From: Ruminococcaceae bacterium UBA794
GTDB lineage: Bacteria; Bacillota; Clostridia; Oscillospirales; Ruminococcaceae
Direction: 5' to 3'
Assembly: GCA_002304735.1 (NCBI GenBank)
Contig: DBIU01000062.1
Coordinates: forward strand, 1 to 9,776
Length of the DNA stretch: 9,776 nucleotides
This document shows positions 1-6,591 of the stretch, piece by piece. The position numbers were made by a program, and so were the translations under genes. Each line of letters starts with the position of its first letter. The stretch's first letter is position 1. The notes under the pieces are model-generated. The model saw only the letters and a list, made by a program, of their open reading frames with translations. It made no database searches and was not told where the DNA came from.

Positions 1-43
1 TTTCATATTTTTGCAAAAAAATCTAATTTTTTTCAAAAAACAC

Positions 44-72
44 TTGACAAATTAAAATAAATCTGTTATAAT
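44..72 (+). promoter_or_regulatory. Sigma-A promoter of the tRNA-Lys gene
   Basis: A perfect consensus promoter is visible: TTGACA at 44-49, a 17-bp spacer, and TATAAT at 67-72. Transcription should start near 79-80, about ten bases before the mature tRNA-Lys. Upstream, bases 15-40 hold A and T tracts (15-21, 27-33, 35-40) that resemble an UP element, as is common in front of stable-RNA genes. The UP-element reading is inference. The spacing and exact hexamers are seen directly. Confidence 0.9.
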
Positions 73-89
73 AGTACCGTTGCAGTTAT

Positions 90-165
90 GATCCACTAGC
101 TCAGGCGGTAGAGCACCTGACTTTTAATCAGGGTGTCCCGGGTTCGATTCCCGGGTGGATCACCA
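90..165 (+). tRNA. tRNA-Lys (anticodon UUU)
   Basis: The gene folds as a full cloverleaf. The acceptor stem pairs 90-96 (GATCCAC) with 155-161 (GTGGATC), the discriminator is A162, and CCA is encoded at 163-165. The anticodon stem pairs 116-120 with 128-132 around the loop CTTTTAA, giving anticodon TTT at 123-125, which reads lysine AAA/AAG codons. The T loop GGTTCGATTCC is canonical. It is 76 nt including CCA, the usual length for a short-variable-arm tRNA. It follows a consensus promoter and is followed by a terminator-like hairpin. I saw no second copy of its 3' end in the window, so there is no sign of an integrated element here. Confidence 0.98.
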
Positions 166-173
166 ACTTACCG

Positions 174-210
174 CCGAATCCTTTTATAATAAGGGTTCGG
201 GGTTTGTTTT
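174..210 (+). terminator. Rho-independent terminator after tRNA-Lys
   Basis: Bases 174-183 (CCGAATCCTT) pair with 191-200 (AAGGGTTCGG): ten pairs with one G-T wobble and a seven-base loop. A T-rich stretch at 203-210 follows, interrupted by GG and one G. The stem is good but the U-tract is imperfect, so termination may be partial. That matters because tRNA-Arg downstream has no obvious promoter of its own. Confidence 0.65.
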
Positions 211-234
211 ATAGAACGAATTATGTTGAAATAA

Positions 235-311
235 GCGCCCGTAGCTCAGCTGGATAGAGCAATAGCCTCCGACGCTATGTGTCGTGCGTTCGAATCGCAT
301 CGGGCGTACCA
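235..311 (+). tRNA. tRNA-Arg (anticodon CCG)
   Basis: The cloverleaf is complete. The acceptor stem pairs 235-241 (GCGCCCG) with 301-307 (CGGGCGT, a G-U at the first pair), the discriminator is A308, and CCA is encoded at 309-311. The anticodon stem pairs 262-266 (ATAGC) with 274-278 (GCTAT) around the loop CTCCGAC. The anticodon is CCG at 269-271, which reads the arginine codon CGG. The T loop GTTCGAATC is standard. The gene lies 69 bases after tRNA-Lys with a hairpin in between. I could not find a -35/-10 pair in the gap, so it may depend on read-through from the tRNA-Lys promoter. Confidence 0.97.
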
Positions 312-320
312 AAACAATTT

Positions 321-350
321 CGGGGAGCGGACGCTCTCCGTTTTTCTTTT
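321..350 (+). terminator. Rho-independent terminator after tRNA-Arg
   Basis: Bases 321-328 (CGGGGAGC) pair with 333-340 (GCTCTCCG) with one G-T wobble and a four-base GGAC loop. The stem is followed at once by TTTTTCTTTT (341-350). Strong GC-rich stem plus long T-tract is the classic intrinsic terminator, and it closes the tRNA unit before radC. Confidence 0.92.
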
Positions 351-377
351 GTCGGCGAGATAATTTACTGTAATAAT
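349..377 (+). promoter_or_regulatory. Possible weak promoter of radC
   Basis: TTGTCG (349-354) is followed 17 bp later by AATAAT (372-377), with a TG at 369-370 that would make an extended -10. The start would fall near 384, which is very close to the ribosome binding site (384-389), so the leader would be nearly absent. It is the best candidate between the preceding terminator and radC, but each element departs from consensus. Confidence 0.35.
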
Positions 378-397
378 CTTTGTGAGGAGCGTCGGTT

Positions 398-1096
398 ATG
401 TCTGAAAAATCAGAGCTTCACAGCGGACACAGAAAACGTATGCTTGAAAGATTTCTCGCAAAAGGCATTGATTGTTTTGAGGAGCATGAAATTCTCGAGG
501 TTCTTCTGTTTTCGATTTTCACGAGGTGTAACACAAACGAAATTAGCCACAGGCTGATAGGTAAGTTTGGGTCGCTTATGAACGTGCTTAGCGCGTCAAA
601 GAACGATTTGATGACGGTAAGCGGCGTTGGCGAGAACGCTGCGGGGTATATTTGCTTTCTCGGCGAATTTTTCACAAAGTTCCGAAGCAATGCCGCAGAT
701 AAGCGCAGACAGCTTAATTCACCCGAAAAGCTTGCGGAATATGCGAAAACGCTTTTCACGGGTTCGGGCGAGGAAACCGCTTATGTCGTGCTTTTGGATA
801 GGTCGCTTTGCCTTGTCGGCTCGGAGAAAATCGCGGAGGGGTTGCCCGATGTATCGCATATTGCTCCGAAAAACATTTTAAGAGCCGCTCTCGGAAAGAA
901 AAGCGAGAATATCGTGTTGGTTCACAATCACCCGGACGGCGCGGCGAGCTTTTCCGCTGCCGATATTTCGGCGACGCGTCATCTTATTAACCTGCTTAGA
1001 GAGATTGATATTGAGATGAAGGACCACATAATTATTTCGGGAGAAAACGTCTGTTCAATGCGTTCTCTCGGATTTTTTAACGAATATTGGGGATAA
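398..1096 (+). CDS. radC: RadC family protein (JAMM/MPN+ domain)
   Basis: A 232-residue protein of the RadC family, about the usual length. Residues 53-84 look like a helix-hairpin-helix DNA-binding segment (VSGVGENAA near 74-82). The C-terminal half is the JAMM-type domain: H176-N-H178, then S186 and D189, exactly matching the H-x-H-x(7)-S-x(2)-D metal-binding pattern, and the family motif HNHPDG at 176-181. The later DHIIIS segment (209-214) is also typical. Start ATG 398 is supported by GAGGAG at 384-389, eight bases upstream. RadC was once thought to act in recombinational repair, but that role was withdrawn in E. coli and its biochemical function remains unclear. Metal-dependent peptidase or nuclease activity is only inferred from the fold. 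It sits directly upstream of uvrB-uvrA but is separated from them by a promoter and hairpin, so it is probably its own transcription unit. Confidence 0.93.
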   Translation: MSEKSELHSGHRKRMLERFLAKGIDCFEEHEILEVLLFSIFTRCNTNEISHRLIGKFGSLMNVLSASKNDLMTVSGVGENAAGYICFLGEFFTKFRSNAADKRRQLNSPEKLAEYAKTLFTGSGEETAYVVLLDRSLCLVGSEKIAEGLPDVSHIAPKNILRAALGKKSENIVLVHNHPDGAASFSAADISATRHLINLLREIDIEMKDHIIISGENVCSMRSLGFFNEYWG

Positions 1097-1112
1097 AATT
1101 CAAAAGTTCATA

Positions 1113-1141
1113 TTGACAAAATGCTCGTTCGCTTGTATAAT
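1113..1141 (+). promoter_or_regulatory. Sigma-A promoter of uvrB-uvrA
   Basis: TTGACA at 1113-1118, 17-bp spacer, TATAAT at 1136-1141: a perfect consensus. Transcription should start near 1148, leaving a leader of about 27 bases before the uvrB ATG. The -10 box sits at the exact centre of a long inverted repeat (1124-1154), which makes repression by a dimeric regulator plausible. The classical Firmicute LexA box (GAAC-N4-GTTC) is not present: here GTTC is on the left and GAAC on the right, in the opposite arrangement. Confidence 0.9.
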
Positions 1142-1159
1142 ACAAGTGAACGAGTTTTG
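1117..1159 (+). terminator. Palindrome over uvrB promoter; possible radC terminator
   Basis: Arm CTCGTTCGCTTGTA (1124-1137) pairs with TACAAGTGAACGAG (1141-1154): 14 pairs with one G-T wobble around a TAA loop. Outside it, CAAAA (1117-1121) and TTTTG (1155-1159) also pair after a two-base bulge (TG, 1122-1123). Read as RNA made from radC, this is a long stem followed by TTTT, the form of an intrinsic terminator, 20-odd bases after the radC stop. Read as DNA, it is an operator-like dyad centred on the uvrB -10 box. Transcripts starting at the uvrB promoter would contain only the right arm. Which role applies, or both, cannot be told from sequence. Confidence 0.6.
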
Positions 1160-1174
1160 CAATGAGGTGATAAA

Positions 1175-3142
1175 ATGGAAAAATTTGAGCTTCACTCCGA
1201 ATATAAGGCGACAGGCGACCAGCCCGAAGCTATCGCGGCACTTTCGGAGGGAGTATTGCGCGGAGATAAGGAACAGACGCTTCTCGGAGTCACAGGCTCG
1301 GGAAAAACCTTTACGATGGCGAATATTATAGCGAACGTCAACAAGCCGACGCTGGTTCTCGCACACAACAAAACGCTTGCCGCGCAGCTTTGTTCGGAGT
1401 TTCGCGAATTTTTCCCGAACAACGCGGTTGAGTTTTTTGTGAGCTATTACGACTATTATCAGCCCGAGGCTTATATTCCCTCAACCGACGCTTATATTGA
1501 AAAAGACAGCTCGATTAACGACGAGATAGACCGCCTGCGCCACTCGGCGACCGCTTCTCTTGCGGAACGCAGAGATGTCATCATTGTCGCGAGCGTTTCG
1601 TGTATTTACTCGCTCGGTTCGCCCGAGGATTACCGCGCAAACTCGCTTTCAATCCGTCAAGGAATGGAAATTTCGCGCGAGGACGTGATAAAAAAGCTTG
1701 TAGATATGCAGTACGAGCGCAACGAGCTTAATTTCACGCGAAATAAATTCCGCGTAAAGGGCGATACTCTCGAAATATTCCCCGCGGGAAGCACGAACGA
1801 AACCGCTATAAGAATTGAGTTTTTCGGCGATGAAATCGAGAGAATTTCGCAGTTCGAGGTTGTCACGGGCAACACTAAAGCTACGCTTCTCTACGAAATC
1901 ATCTTCCCCGCTTCGCACTATATTATCGCGCAGGACAAGCGCGAGGACGCTCTTGCGGAGCTTGAAAAGGAGCTTGAGGAGCGCGTTAAGTTCTTCAAGG
2001 ACAACAATAAGCTTATCGAAGCGCAGAGAATTGACCAGCGCACAAGGTATGATATCGAAATGCTGCGGGAAATCGGCATTTGCAAAGGCATCGAGAATTA
2101 TTCGCGCGTTCTCGCAAGACGGCCGCCGGGAAGCACTCCGATAACGCTTCTCGACCACTTCCCCGACGACTTTCTGCTTATGGTTGACGAAAGCCACGTC
2201 ACGCTGCCGCAAATCCGAGGTATGTACGGCGGAGATGTTGCGCGAAAGAAAAATCTCGTTGATTACGGCTTCAGACTGCCCTGCGCTTACGACAACAGAC
2301 CGCTTAATTTCGATGAATTTTACGGTAAGCTTAATCAGGTTGTGTTCGTTTCGGCGACTCCCGGCGAGTTTGAGCGCGAGAAATCAACGCAGATTGTCGA
2401 GCAGATTATCCGTCCCACGGGGCTTCTCGACCCGGAAATTACCGTAAAGCCGACCGAGGGTCAGATTGAGGACTTGATTTCCGAAATTAACGTAAGAACA
2501 GCGAAAAATCAGCGCGTTCTTGTGACGACGCTCACGAAGAAAATGGCTGAGGATTTAACCGCTTATCTTGATAAAGCGGGAATAAAAGTGCGCTATATGC
2601 ACCACGATATTGATACAATGGAGCGAATGGAAATAATCCGCGACCTGCGCGGCGGCGAATTTGACGTGCTTGTCGGAATTAACCTGCTCCGCGAGGGCTT
2701 GGACATTCCGGAGGTTTCGCTTGTAGCAATTCTCGACGCGGATAAAGAAGGCTTCCTGCGCTCTGAAACTTCGCTTGTACAGACAATCGGACGCGCCGCG
2801 AGAAACGCAGAGGGCGCGGTTATTATGTACGCGGACGTTGTTACAAAGTCAATGGAAACGGCGATTACCGAAACGCAGCGCCGCCGTGAAATTCAGCAGA
2901 AATATAACGAAGAACACGGAATAATACCTAAAACAATCGTGAAAGAAATACGCGACGTTCTTGAACTCACGAAAAAAGAGGATAAAAAATCGAAAAAGAG
3001 CGATTATAAGAAGCTTCCGCGCCGTGAACGCGAACAGCTTATCGCGCGTTATACCGCCGAGATGAAAAAGGCTGCAAAGCTTCTTGATTTTGAACACGCG
3101 GCATTTTTGCGCGATAAAATCAAGGAAATCAGCGGAGAATAA
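1175..3142 (+). CDS. uvrB: UvrABC excinuclease subunit B
   Basis: A complete 655-residue UvrB, close to the usual 650-680. UvrB is the DNA-damage-verifying helicase-like subunit of nucleotide excision repair: UvrA loads it at lesions, and it then recruits UvrC for incision. Visible motifs in order: Walker A GVTGSGKT (38-45); the damage-probing beta-hairpin region YYDYYQPEAY (91-100) and following residues; the Walker B-like DESH box (338-341); SATP (393-396); helicase motif VI QTIGRAARN (536-544); and a C-terminal UVR domain (about 621-652) that binds UvrC. Start ATG 1175 follows GAGGTGA (1164-1170) by four bases, and the first residues align with the family N-terminus. uvrA begins 17 nt after the stop, so the two form an operon. 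SOS control is common for uvrB in Firmicutes, but no standard LexA box is seen; the palindrome on its promoter is the only operator candidate. Confidence 0.99.
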   Translation: MEKFELHSEYKATGDQPEAIAALSEGVLRGDKEQTLLGVTGSGKTFTMANIIANVNKPTLVLAHNKTLAAQLCSEFREFFPNNAVEFFVSYYDYYQPEAYIPSTDAYIEKDSSINDEIDRLRHSATASLAERRDVIIVASVSCIYSLGSPEDYRANSLSIRQGMEISREDVIKKLVDMQYERNELNFTRNKFRVKGDTLEIFPAGSTNETAIRIEFFGDEIERISQFEVVTGNTKATLLYEIIFPASHYIIAQDKREDALAELEKELEERVKFFKDNNKLIEAQRIDQRTRYDIEMLREIGICKGIENYSRVLARRPPGSTPITLLDHFPDDFLLMVDESHVTLPQIRGMYGGDVARKKNLVDYGFRLPCAYDNRPLNFDEFYGKLNQVVFVSATPGEFEREKSTQIVEQIIRPTGLLDPEITVKPTEGQIEDLISEINVRTAKNQRVLVTTLTKKMAEDLTAYLDKAGIKVRYMHHDIDTMERMEIIRDLRGGEFDVLVGINLLREGLDIPEVSLVAILDADKEGFLRSETSLVQTIGRAARNAEGAVIMYADVVTKSMETAITETQRRREIQQKYNEEHGIIPKTIVKEIRDVLELTKKEDKKSKKSDYKKLPRREREQLIARYTAEMKKAAKLLDFEHAAFLRDKIKEISGE

Positions 3143-3159
3143 CGCAGGAAAGGTTTACT

Positions 3160-5979
3160 ATGGCTAACGATAAAATCATAATTAAAGGCGCGCGCGAGCA
3201 TAATCTCAACAACATCGACGTGACAATTCCGCGCGATAAGCTTGTTGTTTTGACGGGAGTTTCGGGTTCGGGAAAATCCTCGCTTGCGTTCGACACAATT
3301 TTCGCGGACGGTCAGCGCCGTTATATGGAGAGCCTTTCAAGCTACGCGAGAATGTTTCTGGGGCAAATGGAAAAGCCCGACGTTGACAGCATCGAGGGGC
3401 TTTCACCCGCAATTTCAATCGACCAGAAAACGACCTCGAAAAACCCGCGCTCAACTGTCGGCACGGTAACCGAGATTTACGACTATCTCCGTCTTATGTA
3501 CGCGAGAATAGGTATTCCGCACTGCCCTGTCTGCGGTCGCGAAATCCGTCAGCAGACCGTCGACGAGATTGTTGACAAGGTTATGGAGCTGCCCGAAAAG
3601 ACGAAATTTCAGGTTCTCGCGCCTGTCGTCAGAGGGCGCAAGGGCGAGCATAAAAAAGAGTTTGAAAGCGCGAGAAAATCGGGCTTCGCGAGAGTTCGCG
3701 TCGATGGGATAACCTATGATTTATCCGAGAAAATCTCGCTTGAAAAGAACATCAAGCACTCGATTGAGATTATTGTAGACCGCCTTGTGATAAAAGACGG
3801 CTTGAAATCGCGCCTTTCCGAGAGTATAGAGGCTGCGAGCGCGCTTACGGGCGGTTTGGTTTATATCGACGTCATCGGCGGCGAGGAGCTTCACTTCTCG
3901 CAGAGCTATTCCTGCCCCGAACACGGCGTTTCCGTGGACGAGCTAGTGCCGAGAATGTTCTCGTTCAACAATCCGTTCGGCGCTTGCCCCGAGTGTATGG
4001 GACTTGGCGTTTACAGGAGAATTGACCCGTCGCTCATTCTCCCGAATATGGATTATTCAATCGCGGAAGGCGGAGTTAAAGCGCCAGGCTGGACTTACGG
4101 CGAGGGAACAATCGCAGCGATGTTCTTTGACGCGATATGCGAGAGAAACGGCTGCTCGCCCGAACAGCCGATGTCCGAGCTTCCCGAAAAGGCGATTGAC
4201 GAAATTCTTTACGGTACTCACGGCGAGAAAATTCTCATAAAACGTCCGAAAAGGCAGGGCGGCGGCGAGTATTACACCGACTTTGAGGGCGTTGCAAACA
4301 ACCTCGAGCGCCGATACAAGGAGTCCGCAAGCTCATATTCGAGGGATTATATTGAGGAATATATGAGCGACGCGGTTTGCCCGAAATGCCACGGCGAGCG
4401 CCTTAACGATACCGCGCTTTCCGTCACCGTAAGCGGTATCAATATTATGGATTTCTGCAAAATGTCGGTTGTGAAAGCGCTTGAATTTGTCGATAATATC
4501 GAACTTTCAAAGCGCGATATGATGATTGCGGGTCAAATTCTCAAGGAAATCAAGTCAAGGCTTGGATTTTTGCGCTCCGTCGGTCTTGAATATCTGACAT
4601 TATCGCGCTCGGCAGGCACACTTTCGGGCGGCGAAAGCCAGCGAATCCGCCTTGCGACGCAAATCGGAAGCGCGCTTACGGGTGTGCTTTACATTCTTGA
4701 CGAGCCGAGCATCGGGCTTCATCAGCGCGATAACGACAAGCTGATTGCAACGCTGAAAAAGCTTCGCGACCTTGGAAACACGCTGATTGTCGTTGAACAC
4801 GACGAGGACACGATGCGCGCGGCGGATTGGATTGTCGATATCGGACCTGCCGCGGGCGTTCACGGCGGAAACGTCGTTTACAGCGGCGAGGTTAAGGGTA
4901 TTCTCGCCTGCGAAAATTCCGTAACGGGTCAGTATCTCAGCGGCAGGAAGAAAATCAACGTTCCCGAAAAGCGCCGTCCGCTCACGGAAAAATGGCTTGA
5001 AGTTATCGGAGCGGAGGAAAACAACCTCAAAAAGGTTAACGTAAAGGTTCCGCTTGGAATTTTTACCTGCGTGACGGGAGTTTCCGGAAGCGGAAAAAGC
5101 TCGCTCGTAAACGAAATCATCTACAAAAATCTTTTCGGCAGGCTCAACCGCGGAAGAACGCGCCCCGGCAAATTCAAGGATATGAAGGGCTTGGAGCATC
5201 TCGACAAGGTTATTATGATTGACCAGTCGCCTATCGGAAGAACTCCGCGCTCAAATCCCGCGACGTATACGGGCGTTTTCACAGATATCCGCGACCTTTT
5301 CGCTAAAACAAACGACGCGAAAACGCGCGGTTACACGGCGGGACGCTTCTCGTTCAACGTTAAGGGCGGGCGCTGCGAAGCGTGCGAGGGCGATGGAATT
5401 GTGCGTATCGAAATGCACTTTCTCCCCGATATTTTCGTCCCCTGCGAGGTCTGCAAGGGTCATCGCTACAACCGCGAAACGCTTGAAGTTCGCTATAAGG
5501 ACAAGAACATCTACGAGGTTCTTGAAATGACGGTTTCCGAGGGAGTAGAGTTTTTCGCTAATATACCGCGCATTTACAACAAGCTGAAAACGCTTGAAGA
5601 AGTAGGTCTTGGGTATATCAAAATCGGTCAAAGCTCCACAACGCTTTCGGGCGGCGAAGCGCAGAGAATTAAGCTCGCAACCGAGCTTTCAAAGCGTTCC
5701 ACGGGCAAGACAATCTATATCCTCGACGAGCCGACGACGGGACTTCACACCGCCGACGTAAAGCGGCTTATCGACATTCTCCAGCGGCTCACGGACGCGG
5801 GAAACACTGTTCTAGTTATCGAACACAATCTTGATGTAATAAAATGCGCAGATTATCTGATTGATATGGGTCCCGAGGGCGGCGACGGCGGCGGAACAGT
5901 TGTCGCGTGCGGCACTCCCGAAGAAATTGCCAAAAACAAAAGGTCATATACGGGCGAATATCTCAAGCGTTTGCTGTAA
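3160..5979 (+). CDS. uvrA: UvrABC excinuclease subunit A
   Basis: A complete 939-residue UvrA, the normal length. It is a tandem ABC-type ATPase without membrane segments; the dimer scans DNA for bulky lesions and loads UvrB. First half: Walker A GVSGSGKS (33-40), signature LSGGESQ (488-494), Walker B ILDEPS (512-517). Second half: Walker A GVSGSGKS (640-647), signature LSGGEAQ (829-835), Walker B ILDEPT (854-859). Zinc modules: CPVC (122-125); the module that is usually four cysteines, here C252, H255, C276, C279, so one Cys is replaced by His; CPKC (407-410); and the essential C-terminal finger C739, C742, C762, C765. Start ATG 3160 follows AGGAAAGG (3146-3153). The gene is transcribed with uvrB. 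A perfect hairpin spans its stop codon and leads directly into the mscL promoter. Confidence 0.99.
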   Translation: MANDKIIIKGAREHNLNNIDVTIPRDKLVVLTGVSGSGKSSLAFDTIFADGQRRYMESLSSYARMFLGQMEKPDVDSIEGLSPAISIDQKTTSKNPRSTVGTVTEIYDYLRLMYARIGIPHCPVCGREIRQQTVDEIVDKVMELPEKTKFQVLAPVVRGRKGEHKKEFESARKSGFARVRVDGITYDLSEKISLEKNIKHSIEIIVDRLVIKDGLKSRLSESIEAASALTGGLVYIDVIGGEELHFSQSYSCPEHGVSVDELVPRMFSFNNPFGACPECMGLGVYRRIDPSLILPNMDYSIAEGGVKAPGWTYGEGTIAAMFFDAICERNGCSPEQPMSELPEKAIDEILYGTHGEKILIKRPKRQGGGEYYTDFEGVANNLERRYKESASSYSRDYIEEYMSDAVCPKCHGERLNDTALSVTVSGINIMDFCKMSVVKALEFVDNIELSKRDMMIAGQILKEIKSRLGFLRSVGLEYLTLSRSAGTLSGGESQRIRLATQIGSALTGVLYILDEPSIGLHQRDNDKLIATLKKLRDLGNTLIVVEHDEDTMRAADWIVDIGPAAGVHGGNVVYSGEVKGILACENSVTGQYLSGRKKINVPEKRRPLTEKWLEVIGAEENNLKKVNVKVPLGIFTCVTGVSGSGKSSLVNEIIYKNLFGRLNRGRTRPGKFKDMKGLEHLDKVIMIDQSPIGRTPRSNPATYTGVFTDIRDLFAKTNDAKTRGYTAGRFSFNVKGGRCEACEGDGIVRIEMHFLPDIFVPCEVCKGHRYNRETLEVRYKDKNIYEVLEMTVSEGVEFFANIPRIYNKLKTLEEVGLGYIKIGQSSTTLSGGEAQRIKLATELSKRSTGKTIYILDEPTTGLHTADVKRLIDILQRLTDAGNTVLVIEHNLDVIKCADYLIDMGPEGGDGGGTVVACGTPEEIAKNKRSYTGEYLKRLL

Positions 5980-5988
5980 AACGCTTGA
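5963..5988 (+). repeat. Perfect 10-bp hairpin over uvrA stop and mscL -35
   Basis: TCAAGCGTTT (5963-5972) is the exact reverse complement of AAACGCTTGA (5979-5988), with a six-base loop. The stem covers the last uvrA codons, the loop holds most of the TAA stop (5977-5979), and the right arm includes the first four bases of the mscL -35 hexamer (5985-5990). No T-tract follows, so it is not a standard intrinsic terminator. It could stabilise the uvrBA mRNA 3' end, slow polymerase, or be a binding site at the mscL promoter; these are inferences. Confidence 0.6.
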
Positions 5989-6013
5989 CAAATCCGACAA
6001 GTTATGCTAAAAT
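5985..6013 (+). promoter_or_regulatory. Sigma-A promoter of mscL (extended -10)
   Basis: TTGACA at 5985-5990, 17-bp spacer, TAAAAT at 6008-6013, preceded by TG at 6005-6006 in the extended -10 position. This is a strong promoter starting six bases after the uvrA stop codon. The start should be near 6020, giving a leader of about 28 bases that carries the AAGGAG ribosome binding site at 6034-6039. Read-through from uvrA could add to mscL expression since no clear terminator lies between. Confidence 0.87.
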
Positions 6014-6047
6014 AAGCTTAAATTAACATTATCAAGGAGATTTTCTT

Positions 6048-6485
6048 ATGAAGAAATTTATCGAAGAATTTAAGACATTCGCCCTCAAGGGCAACGTAAT
6101 GAGTATGGCGGTCGGCGTTATCATCGGCGGCGCATTTCAGGCAATCGTTACCGCGCTCACAAACAGTTTCATTAACCCGCTTATCGCGCTTATCACGGGC
6201 GGCGTTGAGAAAGACCCCGAAACGGGCGCTCTCAAGTACATAGGCGGCTATTTTGAAATTAACGGCGTTAAGTTCGATTACGGCGCGTTTTTGTCCGCGG
6301 TAATCAACTTCGTCATTATGGCGCTTATCCTGTTTTTGCTCGTTAAGGGTATGAACAGCCTTATGGGTCTTGGCAAAAAGAAGAAGAAAAAGGAAGAAGA
6401 AAAGCCCGCTCCTCCCGCGCCCACAAAGGAAGAAGTTCTCCTTACGGAAATCCGCGACCTGCTTAAAGAAAGCAAAAAAGACTGA
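6048..6485 (+). CDS. mscL: Large-conductance mechanosensitive channel MscL
   Basis: A complete 145-residue MscL, within the normal 130-150 range. It forms a homopentameric inner-membrane pore that opens under membrane tension and releases solutes during hypo-osmotic shock. The N-terminal amphipathic helix (about 2-14, KKFIEEFKTFALKGN) leads into TM1 (about 17-42), which has the conserved stretch AVGVIIGGAFQAIVTAL with the small and glycine residues that form the gate. A periplasmic-side loop (about 52-77) precedes TM2 (about 79-100, AFLSAVINFVIMALILFLLV). The C-terminus has the usual charged cluster, here six lysines then glutamates (about 108-117), a Pro/Ala linker, and an amphipathic helix (about 128-142) for the cytoplasmic bundle. 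Start ATG 6048 lies eight bases after AAGGAG. It has its own promoter and terminator, so it is a single-gene unit. Confidence 0.98.
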   Translation: MKKFIEEFKTFALKGNVMSMAVGVIIGGAFQAIVTALTNSFINPLIALITGGVEKDPETGALKYIGGYFEINGVKFDYGAFLSAVINFVIMALILFLLVKGMNSLMGLGKKKKKKEEEKPAPPAPTKEEVLLTEIRDLLKESKKD

Positions 6486-6495
6486 TTATTCCCGC

Positions 6496-6523
6496 AAAAG
6501 CGCTTCTTCGGAGGCGCTTTTTT
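6496..6523 (+). terminator. Rho-independent terminator of mscL (UUCG loop)
   Basis: AAAAGCGCTTC (6496-6506) pairs with GAGGCGCTTTT (6511-6521): eleven pairs with one T-G wobble, closed by a C(TTCG)G tetraloop, which is exceptionally stable in RNA. The T-run extends to 6523. It lies 10 bases after the mscL stop codon. The A-run on the left means it could also stop - strand transcription coming from aspS. Confidence 0.94.
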
Positions 6524-6541
6524 ACTGCAAATTACTGCAAA
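6522..6541. repeat. Tandem 10-bp direct repeat
   Basis: TTACTGCAAA occurs twice back to back (6522-6531 and 6532-6541), in the gap between the two convergent terminators. It is probably a simple slippage duplication. No function is evident. Confidence 0.7.
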
Positions 6542-6547
6542 ACGCAC

Positions 6548-6579
6548 AAAAATCCCGAAAAGATTTGGCTTTTCGGGAT
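6548..6579 (-). terminator. Rho-independent terminator of aspS
   Basis: ATCCCGAAAAG (6552-6562) pairs perfectly with CTTTTCGGGAT (6569-6579), 11 bp around a six-base loop. On the - strand the stem is followed by a T-run (complement of the A-run 6548-6552), so it terminates aspS transcripts 12 bases past the aspS stop codon. On the + strand the following AATTTT is a weaker tract, so it might act as a backup for mscL. Confidence 0.88.
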
Positions 6580-6591
6580 AATTTTATGAAA

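Noticed and set aside
90..311. Integration hotspot at the tRNA genes
   Set aside because: No integrase, no repeat of either tRNA 3' end and no foreign-looking genes in the window; the neighbours are core genes.
279..557. A 92-codon open frame starting inside tRNA-Arg
   Set aside because: It overlaps a tRNA, crosses its terminator and runs out of frame into radC. No plausible start signal.
1113..1160. SOS (LexA/DinR) box at uvrB
   Set aside because: The Firmicute consensus needs GAAC-N4-GTTC. The palindrome here has GTTC on the left and GAAC on the right, 17 bases apart, so it does not match.
1649..2212. Antisense open frame of 187 codons inside uvrB (and a similar 199-codon one at 4600-5199 in uvrA)
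   Set aside because: Both lie wholly within strongly conserved genes, have no ribosome binding site I can support and no family resemblance. They are mirror effects of codon use.
6373..6405. A-rich run in mscL as a programmed frameshift site
   Set aside because: The run encodes the usual charged cluster at the MscL C-terminus, the zero frame gives a full-length family member, and no X-XXY-YYZ heptamer is in frame.
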